Shown here: piece by piece, positions 17,770 to 28,606 of the stretch
Position numbering within the stretch: the first letter of the stretch is position 1
How the letters are laid out: each line of letters starts with the position of its first letter
From: Pseudofrankia inefficax
GTDB lineage: Bacteria; Actinomycetota; Actinomycetes; Frankiales; Frankiaceae
Direction: 5' to 3'
Assembly (NCBI RefSeq): GCF_000166135.1
Contig: NC_014666.1
Coordinates: forward strand, 7,936,001 to 8,000,000
DNA length: 64,000 bases
Position numbers and translations under genes: made by a program
The notes under the pieces: generated by a model
What the model was told of the DNA's origin: nothing
Seen by the model: only the letters and a program-made list of their open reading frames with translations
The model's database searches: none

Positions 17770-18836
17770 CCGGCCGGGCGCAGCGATGAGCGGCCGGTGT
17801 TCCAGGCGTCGAGGATGGCGGTGGAGCACCGGCCCTCAACGGCCATGATCGCGCGTGCGCCGAACAGGATGTCGTCGGTGAGGGCTGGTTCGGCCTGTGC
17901 GAGGCCCTGGGCGAGCTGTTCGGCGGCGACGTGCTGGTGGTGGGCGTCCGCGACGACGTGTACCTCGAAGAAATGCCGGGCGTCGGCACCGAGGCCGTGG
18001 CGGCGAAGGGCTGCGGCGTAGGTGCCCATCGGTTCGACGGAGGTCATCTCGAAGATGGCGAGGTGGCCGATCAGTGCCGCGCGTAGGCGGCGGTGCAGGC
18101 CGAAGAACGTCGGGAGGTTCACAGTGGCGAGGGTGGTGGCGGGGATCCGGTCGAGGTAGTGGCCGTAGCTCGGGTCGAGGCCGAGCGTCAGCATGGTCAC
18201 GCCGAAGAGGTTCTGGTGGGCGTCGGGCGCTCGGCCGTTGCCGTACTCGTCCATCTGGATCTCGATCAGGGCGGCCTTCGCGTAGCCGGACAGCCGGGGA
18301 ATCGCCCACGAGTGCGGGTCGGCTTCCTTGAGCTGCAGCAGCGAGCGGTGGATGGCGAACTCGCGGAACTGGTCGAGCGAGCCCTCCTCGGCGAGGTAGC
18401 GCGACAGGGACGGCCCGGTCGAGCAGCCGATGATCTCTTGGAGGGCGGCGGGCACCTCGGACGGGCCGACCCCCTCGCACGGGGCGGCGCCGACCTGGGC
18501 GGCGAGCTGCCTCAGCCGGGTCTCCAGGTCGTTCTCCAGCTGGGCGCGCAGCGTGAGCAGGGTCGGTTCCCACTCCCACCGGTCGTCCACGCCCGCGAAG
18601 CCCCGGTAGTGCAGCTCGTAGAGGCAGTAGAGCGTAAGTGCGGCGTCCTCGCCGAGAAGCGGGTCGTCATCGGGCGCCGGCCACCCCGTGGGTGAGTGCG
18701 CGGGTCTGGCCAGCTGGCGCAGCAAGAACTCGCTCAGGGTCCCTCGCGCGGCTGGCAGCGCGCCCGGGGCCAGCTCGCGGGTTTCCAGCACGGTGCCATA
18801 CCGGACCGGCCGCGTCGCCGTGCCGGCGCTTGACAC
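17766..18836 (-). CDS. Iron-containing redox enzyme (heme-oxygenase-like fold)
   Basis: About 356 aa, all helical, resembling the iron-containing redox enzyme family with a heme-oxygenase-like di-metal fold (Haem_oxygenas_2). Likely metal ligands lie in LYELHYRGF, QMDEYGNG, EMTSVEP and FFEVHVVADAHH. Such enzymes use O2 for oxidative C-C or N chemistry; the substrate here is unknown. The start is unsure: GTG 18836 begins the conserved part, but the frame is open to 19022 and neither start has a good ribosome-binding site. A broken, frameshifted C-terminal copy is at 31975-32225. It is convergent with the alcohol dehydrogenase. Confidence 0.78.
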   Translation of the reverse strand: MSSAGTATRPVRYGTVLETRELAPGALPAARGTLSEFLLRQLARPAHSPTGWPAPDDDPLLGEDAALTLYCLYELHYRGFAGVDDRWEWEPTLLTLRAQLENDLETRLRQLAAQVGAAPCEGVGPSEVPAALQEIIGCSTGPSLSRYLAEEGSLDQFREFAIHRSLLQLKEADPHSWAIPRLSGYAKAALIEIQMDEYGNGRAPDAHQNLFGVTMLTLGLDPSYGHYLDRIPATTLATVNLPTFFGLHRRLRAALIGHLAIFEMTSVEPMGTYAAALRRHGLGADARHFFEVHVVADAHHQHVAAEQLAQGLAQAEPALTDDILFGARAIMAVEGRCSTAILDAWNTGRSSLRPAG

Positions 18837-19050
18837 GTGGCCAGTGCCATGGTCAGCAATCTTCGTGTGCACAGGTCGGGAATGCCCGGCCCGGAAGGGC
18901 GTAACCCCGCCGCCGGTCGTGCGGGGCGGGCGCGGAAATCCCGTCGTAACAAGCGGGGTTGGGGTCGGCGTGGCGGGTAGGTCGCCGGGCGACATGGCGG
19001 CGTCCAGGGTGGCTTGCGTCATCCCGCCGGCGGAGGTCAGGAGTGCTGGT

Positions 19051-19767
19051 ATGCCGTTCTTTGATCCGATCGAGTCGGGGTTCTACGCGTCCTGCCTGGA
19101 GAACCTGCTGGCCGACATTAGGCTCGGGCCGGTCCTGACCGACGGGCTGGTGGAGCTCGGCGCGGGCACCGGCATCCCGATGGTCGAGGCGCTGCGGCGC
19201 CAGGAATCGACGGTGGCCGTGCGTGGCTTCGAGCTGGACGAGCGCTCGCAGCGCGTGGCCGCGAGCGTCGTGGAGAAGTCGGGGCTGGCGAACTACCAGG
19301 TCGTGCACGGCGACTTCTTCGACGGCGCCCACGCCGGGAACGAGCGATGCGCGGTCGCGAACCCGCCCTACCTCCCGGCCCCGGGTGACGCGCCGGAGCT
19401 GTGGGGCGGCGACACCGGTGCCGAGATCTCCCGGCGGGTGCTGTCCGAAGGTTTCGAGACCGTCCTGCTGCTGGTCTCGTCGATCTCCGACCCGGTCGGC
19501 CTGCTGGCCCATGCTCGGGCGGCCGGCTACCGGGTGTCGGATTGGATGGCCCGGCCCATCGTCTTCGGCGCCTTCACGCGCGACAGCCAGGTCAGTCGCC
19601 GGGTTGGTGAGCTGGCCCGAGACGGCCACGCGTTCTTCACCCCCGAGACCTATGTGATCGCCGGCGTCACCTGGGTCGCCGGCCCGGCGGGCCCTGACGA
19701 CATTGAGGCGCTCACCCAGGTACTGACAGCCGGCCACGCATCCGCCATCGGCGGCGCGGCGGCCTGA
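19051..19767 (+). CDS. HemK-like SAM-dependent methyltransferase (copy 2)
   Basis: A 238-aa paralogue of the protein at 8902-9621: MPFFDPIESGFYASC start, SAM loop ELGAGTGIP, RGFELDE acidic strand and VANPPYLP catalytic motif. ATG with GGAGGTCAGGAG upstream. Copies 1 and 2 keep the same order of motifs and the same SSISDP segment in the second half, so they probably act on related substrates; these are unknown. A DUF2945-like gene on the other strand ends 14 bases beyond. Confidence 0.8.
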   Translation: MPFFDPIESGFYASCLENLLADIRLGPVLTDGLVELGAGTGIPMVEALRRQESTVAVRGFELDERSQRVAASVVEKSGLANYQVVHGDFFDGAHAGNERCAVANPPYLPAPGDAPELWGGDTGAEISRRVLSEGFETVLLLVSSISDPVGLLAHARAAGYRVSDWMARPIVFGAFTRDSQVSRRVGELARDGHAFFTPETYVIAGVTWVAGPAGPDDIEALTQVLTAGHASAIGGAAA

Positions 19768-19781
19768 CGACGACCAGCCGG

Positions 19782-20006
19782 TCAGCGCGAACGGGTCTTA
19801 CGCCGGATCTTCGTCAATGCGCCAGGCCTGTGCACGGCCTCACCACCATTGTCGCTGCGGACAAGATATTGCGGCTCCTCCGCGCTGGCCCGGACCGACC
19901 GACCGCCGGCCTCCGTGTCCGCGGTGAGCTCGCGGATGACCTCTCCGGACGCGGTGCCCCCATGACTGGACCAACAGACACGATCCCCCTTGGCGAACGT
20001 CGCCAT
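19782..20006 (-). CDS. DUF2945-like small basic protein
   Basis: A 74-aa protein beginning MATFAKGDRVCWSSHGGTA, a short SH3/Tudor-like beta-barrel of the DUF2945 (HVA1-like) type, with the typical KGDRV.W.SHGG..G.V and a closing HRPGALTKI. Function is unknown; homologues are often associated with stress and desiccation loci. The ATG at 20006 was chosen for the GGAGGGG before it; the frame is open to 20081. It follows hemerythrin copy 2 on the same strand (117-base gap), so the two may be cotranscribed. Confidence 0.75.
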   Translation of the reverse strand: MATFAKGDRVCWSSHGGTASGEVIRELTADTEAGGRSVRASAEEPQYLVRSDNGGEAVHRPGALTKIRRKTRSR

Positions 20007-20123
20007 GGTTCCCCTCCGTTCGTCTCGCTTCCGGGTGTTCCACCCGGAGCCCACACCCAAGCCGCCGCGGATACGGTGCACCGCAGCGAACAGGCGCTCC
20101 GGTCGCCGTCCCCGGCAGCACGA

Positions 20124-20624
20124 CTACGCGAAATAGGCCTCGATGGTCTTCCTGACGGCGCCGGGCGCGACCGGGCCGCGCGGAGCCTGCTCTTTGGCCT
20201 CCAGCAGTCGCTGCCCGATCTCGGAGATCTTCGCGCGGCTGAGCCTCTCGCGAACCGTCGGGAACCAGCGCTCCTCCTCTTCGTCGATGTGGTGGGTCAC
20301 GTTCTCGATCAGAACGGTGGCTTTGGCGGTGAAGCTGTCGGCGTCGTGGCGCAGAGCCGCGAGCTCCATCGTGAGGAGATCCGCGACGTGGTGCTCTTCG
20401 TGGGACTCAAGGACTTCCTCCCGAAGCTCGGGTAGGAGGGCCTGGACCTCCGGATACACAACCTCATTTTCGACATAGGTGTGCACTGTGAGCAGTTCGA
20501 TGATGTTCCGTGCGACCGCGCCCCTCGCGGCAGAAGTTCCTCCACTCGCTTCGTCGAAGCGCTCGAAAGCAGTCCTGATCTCTTCGTGATCCACTTTCAG
20601 GAGAACAAGCGCATCCGTCGACAT
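20124..20624 (-). CDS. Hemerythrin HHE-domain protein (copy 2)
   Basis: A 166-aa protein, same length as copies 1 and 3, start MSTDALVLLKVDHEEIRTAF. Metal-ligand motifs are kept: HTYVENEVVYPE, EEHHVADLL and ENVTHHIDEEE. It is the most divergent of the three. ATG with GGAGGAAG upstream. I found no stress-type promoter like those of copies 1 and 3, so it may be regulated differently. It stands divergent from the epimerase gene. Confidence 0.88.
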   Translation of the reverse strand: MSTDALVLLKVDHEEIRTAFERFDEASGGTSAARGAVARNIIELLTVHTYVENEVVYPEVQALLPELREEVLESHEEHHVADLLTMELAALRHDADSFTAKATVLIENVTHHIDEEEERWFPTVRERLSRAKISEIGQRLLEAKEQAPRGPVAPGAVRKTIEAYFA

Positions 20625-20897
20625 CGACTTCCTCCACGCTCGCCGCGTCAGTCACCGGCGTCAGGCTGACACTCGCGGTTTGCCCGCGCCGCGCGGGGCA
20701 GGGCGACGGAGAGGCCGCCAGAAGGATCACGCGTGTCGCCCGCCCGGCTCGCGGTCGTACGCACAGCTGAGGCGGCCCCCTACGAGGTGGCCGACGTGGA
20801 TGCGGATACGTCTCCGACGACCAAGCCAACTTCGGCTGTCGACCCGGTGCGCGCCGTGGCCAGCTCGGACACACGGACATCCGCTACGGAGGTCGCC

Positions 20898-21971
20898 ATG
20901 GACATCTCCAGGTCCGGTGCCGCGAGGGTCGTCGTCGTGGGTGCCTCGGGCAACGTCGGGACCGGCGTCCTGGCAGCGCTCGGAGGCTCCGCCCACGTCG
21001 CTGACATCACCGCGCTCGCCCGCCGGCCACCGACCCGGCCCGGCCCGAAGATCTCGTGGAGGGCCGCCGACATCACGGGCGATGACCTCGCGGGCGTGTT
21101 CGCCGGGGCCGACGTGGTGATCCACCTCGCGTGGCTCTTCCAGCCCACGCACGACCCGGCGGCTACGTGGCGGACGAACGTCCTCGGCAGCGCGCGCGTG
21201 TTCGACGCTGTCGCCCGGGCGGGTGTGCCGGCGTTGGTGGTCGCCTCGTCGGTGGGGGCCTACTCGCCGGGACCCCCGGACGACCGGGCTGTCGAGGAGG
21301 ACTGGCCGACCGACGGCTGGCCGGGGGCCGCCTACACGCGCGAGAAGGCCTACGTCGAGCGGCTCCTTGACGTCTTCGAACGCGATCATCCCCGCGTGCG
21401 CGTCGTCCGGCTCCGCCCGGGTTTCATCTTCCAGCGGCCGGCGGCCAGCCAGCAGCGACGCCTGTTCATGGGACCGTTCGTGCCCGGCGGGCTCGTCCGG
21501 GCCGCCACGGTGCCTCTCGTTCCCGACATCGCCGGGCTGAGGTTCCAGGTCGTACACGCAGACGACGTGGCGGAGGCCTACGGTCTCGCGGCGGAGCGTG
21601 ACGTGCGCGGGGCGTTCAACATCGCTGCGGAGCCCGTCGTCGACTGCCGCGTGCTCGCCGACCTCCTGGATGCCCGGGCCGTGCGGATGCCACCGCGGGC
21701 CGTCCGCGCCGCGCTCGTTGGCGCCTGGCGCCTGCACCTCGTGCCCACCGACCCGGGCCTGTTCGACGCGGTGATGCGTCTGCCCGTCATGAGCACCGCC
21801 CGAGCCAGGGCCGAACTCGGTTGGGCGCCCCGACACAATTCGCTCGCCGCGCTGAGGGACTTCCTCGCCGGACTGCAGGAGGGCGCGGGAGCCAGCACCG
21901 CGGCCCTCGCGCCCGCCACGCTGACGGGTCGCGCGGGCGAAGTGCTCACCGGCGTCGGCGGTCGCGCCTGA
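20898..21971 (+). CDS. NAD-dependent epimerase/dehydratase family protein
   Basis: A 357-aa extended short-chain dehydrogenase. The N-terminal cofactor site is VVVGASGNVGTGVL; the catalytic YxxxK appears as YTREK after VASSVGAYSPG. The C-terminal half has the substrate-binding HADDVAEAY strand. ATG 20898 has GGAGGTCGCC directly upstream; the frame is open further but has no better start. Substrate probably a nucleotide sugar or other NAD-linked alcohol; not determinable here. A fragment of a similar Rossmann start occurs at 44687-44806. Confidence 0.85.
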   Translation: MDISRSGAARVVVVGASGNVGTGVLAALGGSAHVADITALARRPPTRPGPKISWRAADITGDDLAGVFAGADVVIHLAWLFQPTHDPAATWRTNVLGSARVFDAVARAGVPALVVASSVGAYSPGPPDDRAVEEDWPTDGWPGAAYTREKAYVERLLDVFERDHPRVRVVRLRPGFIFQRPAASQQRRLFMGPFVPGGLVRAATVPLVPDIAGLRFQVVHADDVAEAYGLAAERDVRGAFNIAAEPVVDCRVLADLLDARAVRMPPRAVRAALVGAWRLHLVPTDPGLFDAVMRLPVMSTARARAELGWAPRHNSLAALRDFLAGLQEGAGASTAALAPATLTGRAGEVLTGVGGRA

Positions 21972-22071
21972 CTCCCTCGGTGCCGGCCGACAGAACTCGA
22001 AAGTTCTGAGGGCCGAGGGTATGGCGTGCGGCGCCGGGCAGGGACCAAGCGACCTTGAAGGAGGACAGCTC

Positions 22072-22803
22072 ATGGCGGACAAGCTGACCGGCCAGCGGAT
22101 CGCGTTCCTGGTGGCGCCTGAGGGTGTGGAGCAGGTGGAACTCACCGAGCCGTGGCAGGCGGTGCGCGATGCTGACGGCGTCGCGGTACTGGTCTCGACC
22201 AAGGAAGGCAGGGTCCAGGCGTTCAACCATCTGGCCGAAGGCGACACGTTCGCGGTCGACGAGACGGTCGAAGGGGCGGATCCGGGATCCTTCGACGCGC
22301 TGGTGCTGCCGGGCGGCGTCGCCAATCCGGACTTTCTGCGTTGGCAGCCGGGCGTCGGGGCGTTCGTCCGTTCGTTCTTCGACGCCGGCCGGCCAGTCGC
22401 GGTGATCTGCCACGGTCCGTGGACGCTGATCGACGCGGACGTCGTGCGCGGGCGGCGGCTGACGAGCTGGCCGAGCCTTCGGGCCGATCTGACCAACGCC
22501 GGCGCGACCTGGGTAGACGACGAGGTCGTCATCGACCAGAGCGGACCGAACGTCCTGGTCAGCAGCCGCAAGCCAGCTGACCTCAAGGCGTTCACCCACG
22601 CACTCGTCGACGAGTTCGCCCACCCGGGCCGTGGTCGGACCCAGCCAGCCTTCGCCGGCGTCTCCGACCAGGACGCAATACGCCAGGTAGCCGGCCAGAC
22701 CTCCGCCGATCTCCACGCCGCTGACGTGTTCGCGCGCGAGTCCGACGGTTCGCTCACCGCCACCGAGGCCGCCAAGGCCGACGGCGACGACCTGACCCCC
22801 TGA
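22072..22803 (+). CDS. DJ-1/PfpI family protein
   Basis: A 243-aa protein with a type 1 glutamine amidotransferase-like fold. The nucleophile elbow AVICHGPW contains the reactive Cys (about 119), with LVLPGGVANPDFLR before it. It resembles PfpI/YhbO general stress proteins that act as deglycases or chaperones. The last 60 residues form an extra, polar tail (ATEAAKADGDDLTP end). ATG has GAAGGAGG upstream. Followed by catalase after 86 bases on the same strand, so a shared transcript is plausible. The C-terminal domain of that catalase has the same fold. Confidence 0.88.
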   Translation: MADKLTGQRIAFLVAPEGVEQVELTEPWQAVRDADGVAVLVSTKEGRVQAFNHLAEGDTFAVDETVEGADPGSFDALVLPGGVANPDFLRWQPGVGAFVRSFFDAGRPVAVICHGPWTLIDADVVRGRRLTSWPSLRADLTNAGATWVDDEVVIDQSGPNVLVSSRKPADLKAFTHALVDEFAHPGRGRTQPAFAGVSDQDAIRQVAGQTSADLHAADVFARESDGSLTATEAAKADGDDLTP

Positions 22804-22889
22804 CGCCGGCCCATCAGGCAGGGACCTTGCTCCCCCGCTGACAACACCAGTCGGCTCGTCCTCGCGGCGCGAACCCCGAACGGAGTCCC

Positions 22890-25001
<2,112 letters not shown>

Positions 25002-25019
25002 CCCGACGGCGGCGACACG

Positions 25020-25766
25020 GTGGCCAACCTGTACATCGGGACCTCGGGCTGGAGCTACGACCACTGGGACGGCGTCCTCTACCCGCCGGGGACACCGCCG
25101 CGGGACCGGCTGGGCATCTACTGCGCCCAGTTCGACACGGTCGAGCTGAACGCCAGCTTCTACCGCTGGCCGACCGACGCCACGTTCGCCTCCTGGCGAC
25201 GACGCCTGCCCGCCGGATTCACGATGTCCGTGAAGGCGCCTCGCGGGCTCACCCACGGCAAGCACCTCCACGGACCCGAAGCCTGGACCGCGCGGATCCG
25301 CCGTGGCTGGCACGAGCTGGGCGAACACCGCGCCGTCGTGCTGACCCAGCTGGACGTCCGCCAAACCCGCGACGACGCCCGCCTGGAGTACTTCCTCGCC
25401 GGCGTCCCCCGGTGGATGCGGCTAGCCGTGGAACTGCGCCACCACAGCTGGCACCACGAAGACGTCTACCGACTGCTCGAACGCCACCAGGCAGCCTACT
25501 GCGTCCTGAGCGGCGCCCACCTGCCGTGCGTCCTGCGGGCCACCGCCCCCTTCGTCTACGTCCGACTCCACGGGCCCGACCATGACGCCCTCTACGCCGG
25601 CTCTTACAGCGACGACGACCTGCGGTGGTGGAGCGACCGGCTCCTGGAATGGCACGCCCACGGTCTCGACGTCTACGCCTACTTCAACAACGACGGCCAC
25701 GGCCACGCCGTCCGCAACGCCCTAACCCTGCGCGACCTGTGCGCCAGCCGCCTACCACCAGGCTGA
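25020..25766 (+). CDS. DUF72 (YecE-like) protein, copy 1
   Basis: A 248-aa TIM-barrel-like protein of the DUF72 family: start ANLYIGTSGWSYDHW, then FDTVELNASFYRWP, KAPRGLTHGK and the C-terminal YAYFNNDGHGHAVRNA. The family is widespread and of unknown biochemical role. GTG start immediately after catalase (18 bases), so probably cotranscribed. It belongs to a different subgroup from the two longer DUF72 paralogues at 28607 and 43221. Confidence 0.88.
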   Translation: MANLYIGTSGWSYDHWDGVLYPPGTPPRDRLGIYCAQFDTVELNASFYRWPTDATFASWRRRLPAGFTMSVKAPRGLTHGKHLHGPEAWTARIRRGWHELGEHRAVVLTQLDVRQTRDDARLEYFLAGVPRWMRLAVELRHHSWHHEDVYRLLERHQAAYCVLSGAHLPCVLRATAPFVYVRLHGPDHDALYAGSYSDDDLRWWSDRLLEWHAHGLDVYAYFNNDGHGHAVRNALTLRDLCASRLPPG

Positions 25767-25878
25767 AGCACCCACGCGCCCAGAATCCCACCCGGACACG
25801 CTCCTCGCCACGGTGTTGCCCGGGGCGAGCGGGGAAGGGCACCGCGAGACATCACGAACGCACCCGAGGAGGACCCTC

Positions 25879-26241
25879 ATGTCCGTCACCCCCTTCAAGG
25901 ACCTCCCGCTGGCGGACCGCAAGCGTGCCTGGAACGGCGCGGCGGCAGAGAAGCGGGTCCGCCGCTGGGCCAGCGCGCAGGACACCCCGAACAGCAAATA
26001 CCGCCAAGCGCACGTCTGGTACGACGGCCAGCACAAGGACGAGTTCACCGCCTACAAACTGCTCATCGCCGACGTCATCGAGGGCGAACTCACCGTCGTC
26101 CCACGCGGCGTGATGGCGGCCGCGGCGGTCATGCAGGGCTCCCGTGGCGGCGTCAACCTCCCCGAGGCCGACATCACCCGGGCGAGGAACCACCTGGCCA
26201 AGTACTACAAGAAGATGGGCGACGACGCCCCCTGGCAGTAA
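25879..26241 (+). CDS. Conserved hypothetical protein (120 aa)
   Basis: Start MSVTPFKDLPLADRKRAWNG, middle HVWYDGQHKDEFTAYKL, end NHLAKYYKKMGDDAPWQ. It is basic and likely helical; the C-terminal pattern resembles segments I associate with phage-derived hypothetical proteins, but I cannot name a family with confidence. ATG has GAGGAGG upstream. It follows DUF72 copy 1 after 112 bases. A weak stress-type element (GTT-N13-GGGGAA) lies at about 25814-25837. Confidence 0.65.
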   Translation: MSVTPFKDLPLADRKRAWNGAAAEKRVRRWASAQDTPNSKYRQAHVWYDGQHKDEFTAYKLLIADVIEGELTVVPRGVMAAAAVMQGSRGGVNLPEADITRARNHLAKYYKKMGDDAPWQ

Positions 26242-26383
26242 CCACCCAAGCCCCGCCCGGGCATGGTCAATCCTGGTCGGCCTGGCTGCGGTGAGCGTCC
26301 CGCGCTGGGTGCGCGGATCGATTCTGACCGCGGTTGGTCGTCGATGCCCGGTTTACTCGCCCTCGGCCGGGAATGGCACCTTC

Positions 26384-26539
26384 ATGTTGATTGACATTGT
26401 CGTCGCCATCATCATCGTCGCGATCGCCGCCGCTCTGGGCCTGACCGTGCACCCCGTTCTGTGGGTGATAGCCATCGCCGCCGTGCTGTGGCTGGTCGGC
26501 CGCCGCGGAATCAGTGGCCGCAACCGCTCGCGGCTATAA
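26384..26539 (+). CDS. Tiny two-helix membrane protein
   Basis: A 51-residue hydrophobic protein (start MLIDIVVAIIIVAIAAALGL, end GRRGISGRNRSRL) with two predicted membrane helices and a strongly basic C-terminus. The size and topology recall the DUF6131 proteins in this window, but the sequence differs. There is only a weak ribosome-binding site. A strong terminator hairpin follows at once, supporting a real transcript. Function unknown. Confidence 0.6.
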   Translation: MLIDIVVAIIIVAIAAALGLTVHPVLWVIAIAAVLWLVGRRGISGRNRSRL

Positions 26540-26544
26540 ACCAC

Positions 26545-26587
26545 AGGCGGCGCACTCCCGGGAACAACCCCCGGGAGTGCGCCGCCT
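26545..26587. terminator. Strong bidirectional terminator hairpin
   Basis: Arms 26545-26562 and 26570-26587 are perfectly complementary over 18 bp with a 7-base loop. It sits between two convergent genes (ends 26539 and 26607), the ideal place for a shared terminator. No T-run follows. Confidence 0.85.
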
Positions 26588-26606
26588 CGCTGTCTCGACC
26601 GGCCCG

Positions 26607-27323
26607 TTATTGCAGGATGCCGACGCCGCGGGCGATGACCAGGATCGAGGTCAACAGCGCGGCGATCGACTCCAGCGCCATGAGCAGCTTCGCTCTGCTG
26701 GTGAGCGGCATCGTGTCGGTGGGGCTGAACGCGGTCGAGTTGGTGGTCGAGACGTACAGGTAGTCGATGAAGCTTGGCACCCAGCCGGAGGTGCGGCTGG
26801 AGCTGCGGGCGACCTCGGCGATCGTGTCGTGGTTCTCGTCCTGGGAGAAGCGGAAGTCCGCCGGTGGGAGCGCGGACCGGTCGGACTGGGTGCGGGCCAC
26901 CGGTCCGCCGCGGTCGAGTTCCCAGAACGCGAGCCCGAACACGATGATGTTCGTCAGCCACACCTGCAAGGCGCCGAGCAGGAGCGGGCGGCCCTGCTGG
27001 ACATGCTCCGCGACGAGATCGCGGATGAGCAGTCCGAGCGCGACGAGGTTCGTCAGCGCGATCAGCCCGACCAGGCCCAGGGAGATCGCCCGTGACCAGC
27101 GGGTCTGTCTGGCCATCCGGCGTGGGTTGACCGCGACGAGGCTCGCGAGCAGACCGCCTTCCAGGATCGGGATGATCAGCCGCGGGCCGAGGATCAGCTG
27201 GGCCGGGAGCAGCGCGTAGATACCAATCGCGACGGCAGTCGCGATTGCCGCCGGCAGGCGCCTCACCGCGGCGCGCACCGCCCGGCGTCGCTGGCATGGC
27301 CCGCCCTCTCCTGTCTTGTTCAC
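26607..27323 (-). CDS. DUF1345-family membrane protein
   Basis: A 238-aa protein with about five to six transmembrane helices, starting MNKTGEGGP. The C-terminal motif SFIDYLYVSTTNSTAFSPTD, and nearby polar residues in membrane helices, are typical of DUF1345, which resembles a voltage-gated-channel-like pore region. Function is unproven. GTG start with GGAG upstream. It stands alone, convergent with the preceding small gene. Confidence 0.8.
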   Translation of the reverse strand: MNKTGEGGPCQRRRAVRAAVRRLPAAIATAVAIGIYALLPAQLILGPRLIIPILEGGLLASLVAVNPRRMARQTRWSRAISLGLVGLIALTNLVALGLLIRDLVAEHVQQGRPLLLGALQVWLTNIIVFGLAFWELDRGGPVARTQSDRSALPPADFRFSQDENHDTIAEVARSSSRTSGWVPSFIDYLYVSTTNSTAFSPTDTMPLTSRAKLLMALESIAALLTSILVIARGVGILQ

Positions 27324-27501
27324 CGCCGACTCCGCGGTCGGCGGCGGCCCGCGAATCCGTCATTCAGCTCAGATCGCCCACCACTATGCCATCCGGAGGA
27401 GTTCCTGGCACAGCACCACGACCAGTACCAACCTGGCCTTCCGGGCGTCTACGCCCGCGCACCCCTGGGGCGCCGACGAGACCGGGATGACCACGACGGG
27501 T

Positions 27502-28452
27502 CTATCGCAGCAGGGGCAGGACCTCCTCGGCGAGGAAACGGATGCCGCCGTCCTGGTCGGGGCCCATCTGGGAGATGTAGACCTCGTCGAATCCGGCGTC
27601 GAGGTAGGGCCGGATCGCGTTGGCGGCGTGCTCGGCGTCCGGCCCGCAGGCGATGGCGTTCGCGGTCGCCTGCGGGCTGGAGGCGTCGTTGAGTGCCTCG
27701 AAGGACTGCCAGGTCGGAAGGTCCTGCGCGGCCTGGCCGCCGGCGCCCTCGAAGCCCCACCGCTGGTGCGCGGTCTCGACGGCTTCCTTCATGGTCGGCG
27801 CCCAGCAGATCTTGACGCCGGCCTGGGTGCGGCCTTTCCCACCGTTGTCCCGGTAGGTGCGGAGCCCCTCGGCGTCGGGCCGCACGGACATCCAGCCGTC
27901 GCCGACCCGGCCGGCGAGCTGCGTCGCCTGCTCGCCGAAGCCGCTGACGTAGATCGGCGGTGGGCTGTCGGGACGGCTGAAGATCTTGGCGTTGTGGACG
28001 GTGAAATAGCGGCCCCCGTGGGTGACGGTGTCCCCGGTCCATAGCTGGCGGATGACCTCGATCGCTTCTTCGAGCCGGGCGTGGCGGGAACTGACCGGCG
28101 GCCACGCGTCGCCAAGGATGTGCTCGTTGAGCGCCTCACCGGAGCCCACGCCGAAGGTGAACCGGCCCGGGGCGAGCGTGGCGACGGTCTCGGTCACCTG
28201 CGCCAGGATCGCCGGGTGGATGCGGAACGTCGGGCAGGTCACCGCCGTCGTCATCCGTAGCTCGGTGGTCGCGGCGATCGCGCCGAGCACGCTCCAGACG
28301 AACGGGCTTTGGCCCTGGCTGGACTGCCAGGGGTGATAGTGGTCGGAGATCCAGATCCGGTCGAATCCGGCTGCCTGCGCGGCTTGGGCGGAGCGGACGA
28401 TCTCCGGTGGGCTCAGTTCCTCGTCCGACAGAAAGTAGCCGAACTCAGTCAT
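27502..28452 (-). CDS. F420-dependent LLM-class oxidoreductase (copy 1)
   Basis: A 316-aa luciferase-like monooxygenase fold of the TIGR03557-type, F420-using branch. It starts TEFGYFLSDEEL; SDHYHPW, TTAVTCPTFRIHP and LGVGSGEALNEH-type (here FGVGSGEALNEH) segments are the F420-binding family signatures, related to F420-dependent glucose-6-phosphate dehydrogenase. The substrate is unknown. Related genes: intact at 54526-55503 and a decayed piece near 33925. Presence implies the host makes coenzyme F420. It is divergent from DUF72 copy 2. Confidence 0.9.
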   Translation of the reverse strand: MTEFGYFLSDEELSPPEIVRSAQAAQAAGFDRIWISDHYHPWQSSQGQSPFVWSVLGAIAATTELRMTTAVTCPTFRIHPAILAQVTETVATLAPGRFTFGVGSGEALNEHILGDAWPPVSSRHARLEEAIEVIRQLWTGDTVTHGGRYFTVHNAKIFSRPDSPPPIYVSGFGEQATQLAGRVGDGWMSVRPDAEGLRTYRDNGGKGRTQAGVKICWAPTMKEAVETAHQRWGFEGAGGQAAQDLPTWQSFEALNDASSPQATANAIACGPDAEHAANAIRPYLDAGFDEVYISQMGPDQDGGIRFLAEEVLPLLR

Positions 28453-28533
28453 AGGACCCGCCTACCCGCAGACCGTCGCCGCATTCCCCCGGTCCGCCTG
28501 AAACGCAAGCGTCCTGCCCGGCTCGGGTTGTTG

Positions 28534-28556
28534 GTTGTCGCGGGTCCCGTGGGGAA
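28534..28556 (+). promoter_or_regulatory. Stress-type promoter of DUF72 copy 2
   Basis: GTT (28534-28536), 14 bases, GGGGAA (28551-28556), followed by CGCG. The same GGGGAACGCG block with GTT 14 bases earlier precedes the hemerythrin-like gene at 42342. About 50 bases before the start codon. Confidence 0.5.
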
Positions 28557-28606
28557 CGCGTCAGCGGAGAGCCAATTCCGGGGGCGGCGATCGGATGAGG
28601 TGCAAC

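Noticed and set aside
25814-25837. Possible stress-type promoter GTT-N13-GGGGAA before the gene at 25879
   Set aside because: Spacing is one base shorter than in the others; kept only as a remark.
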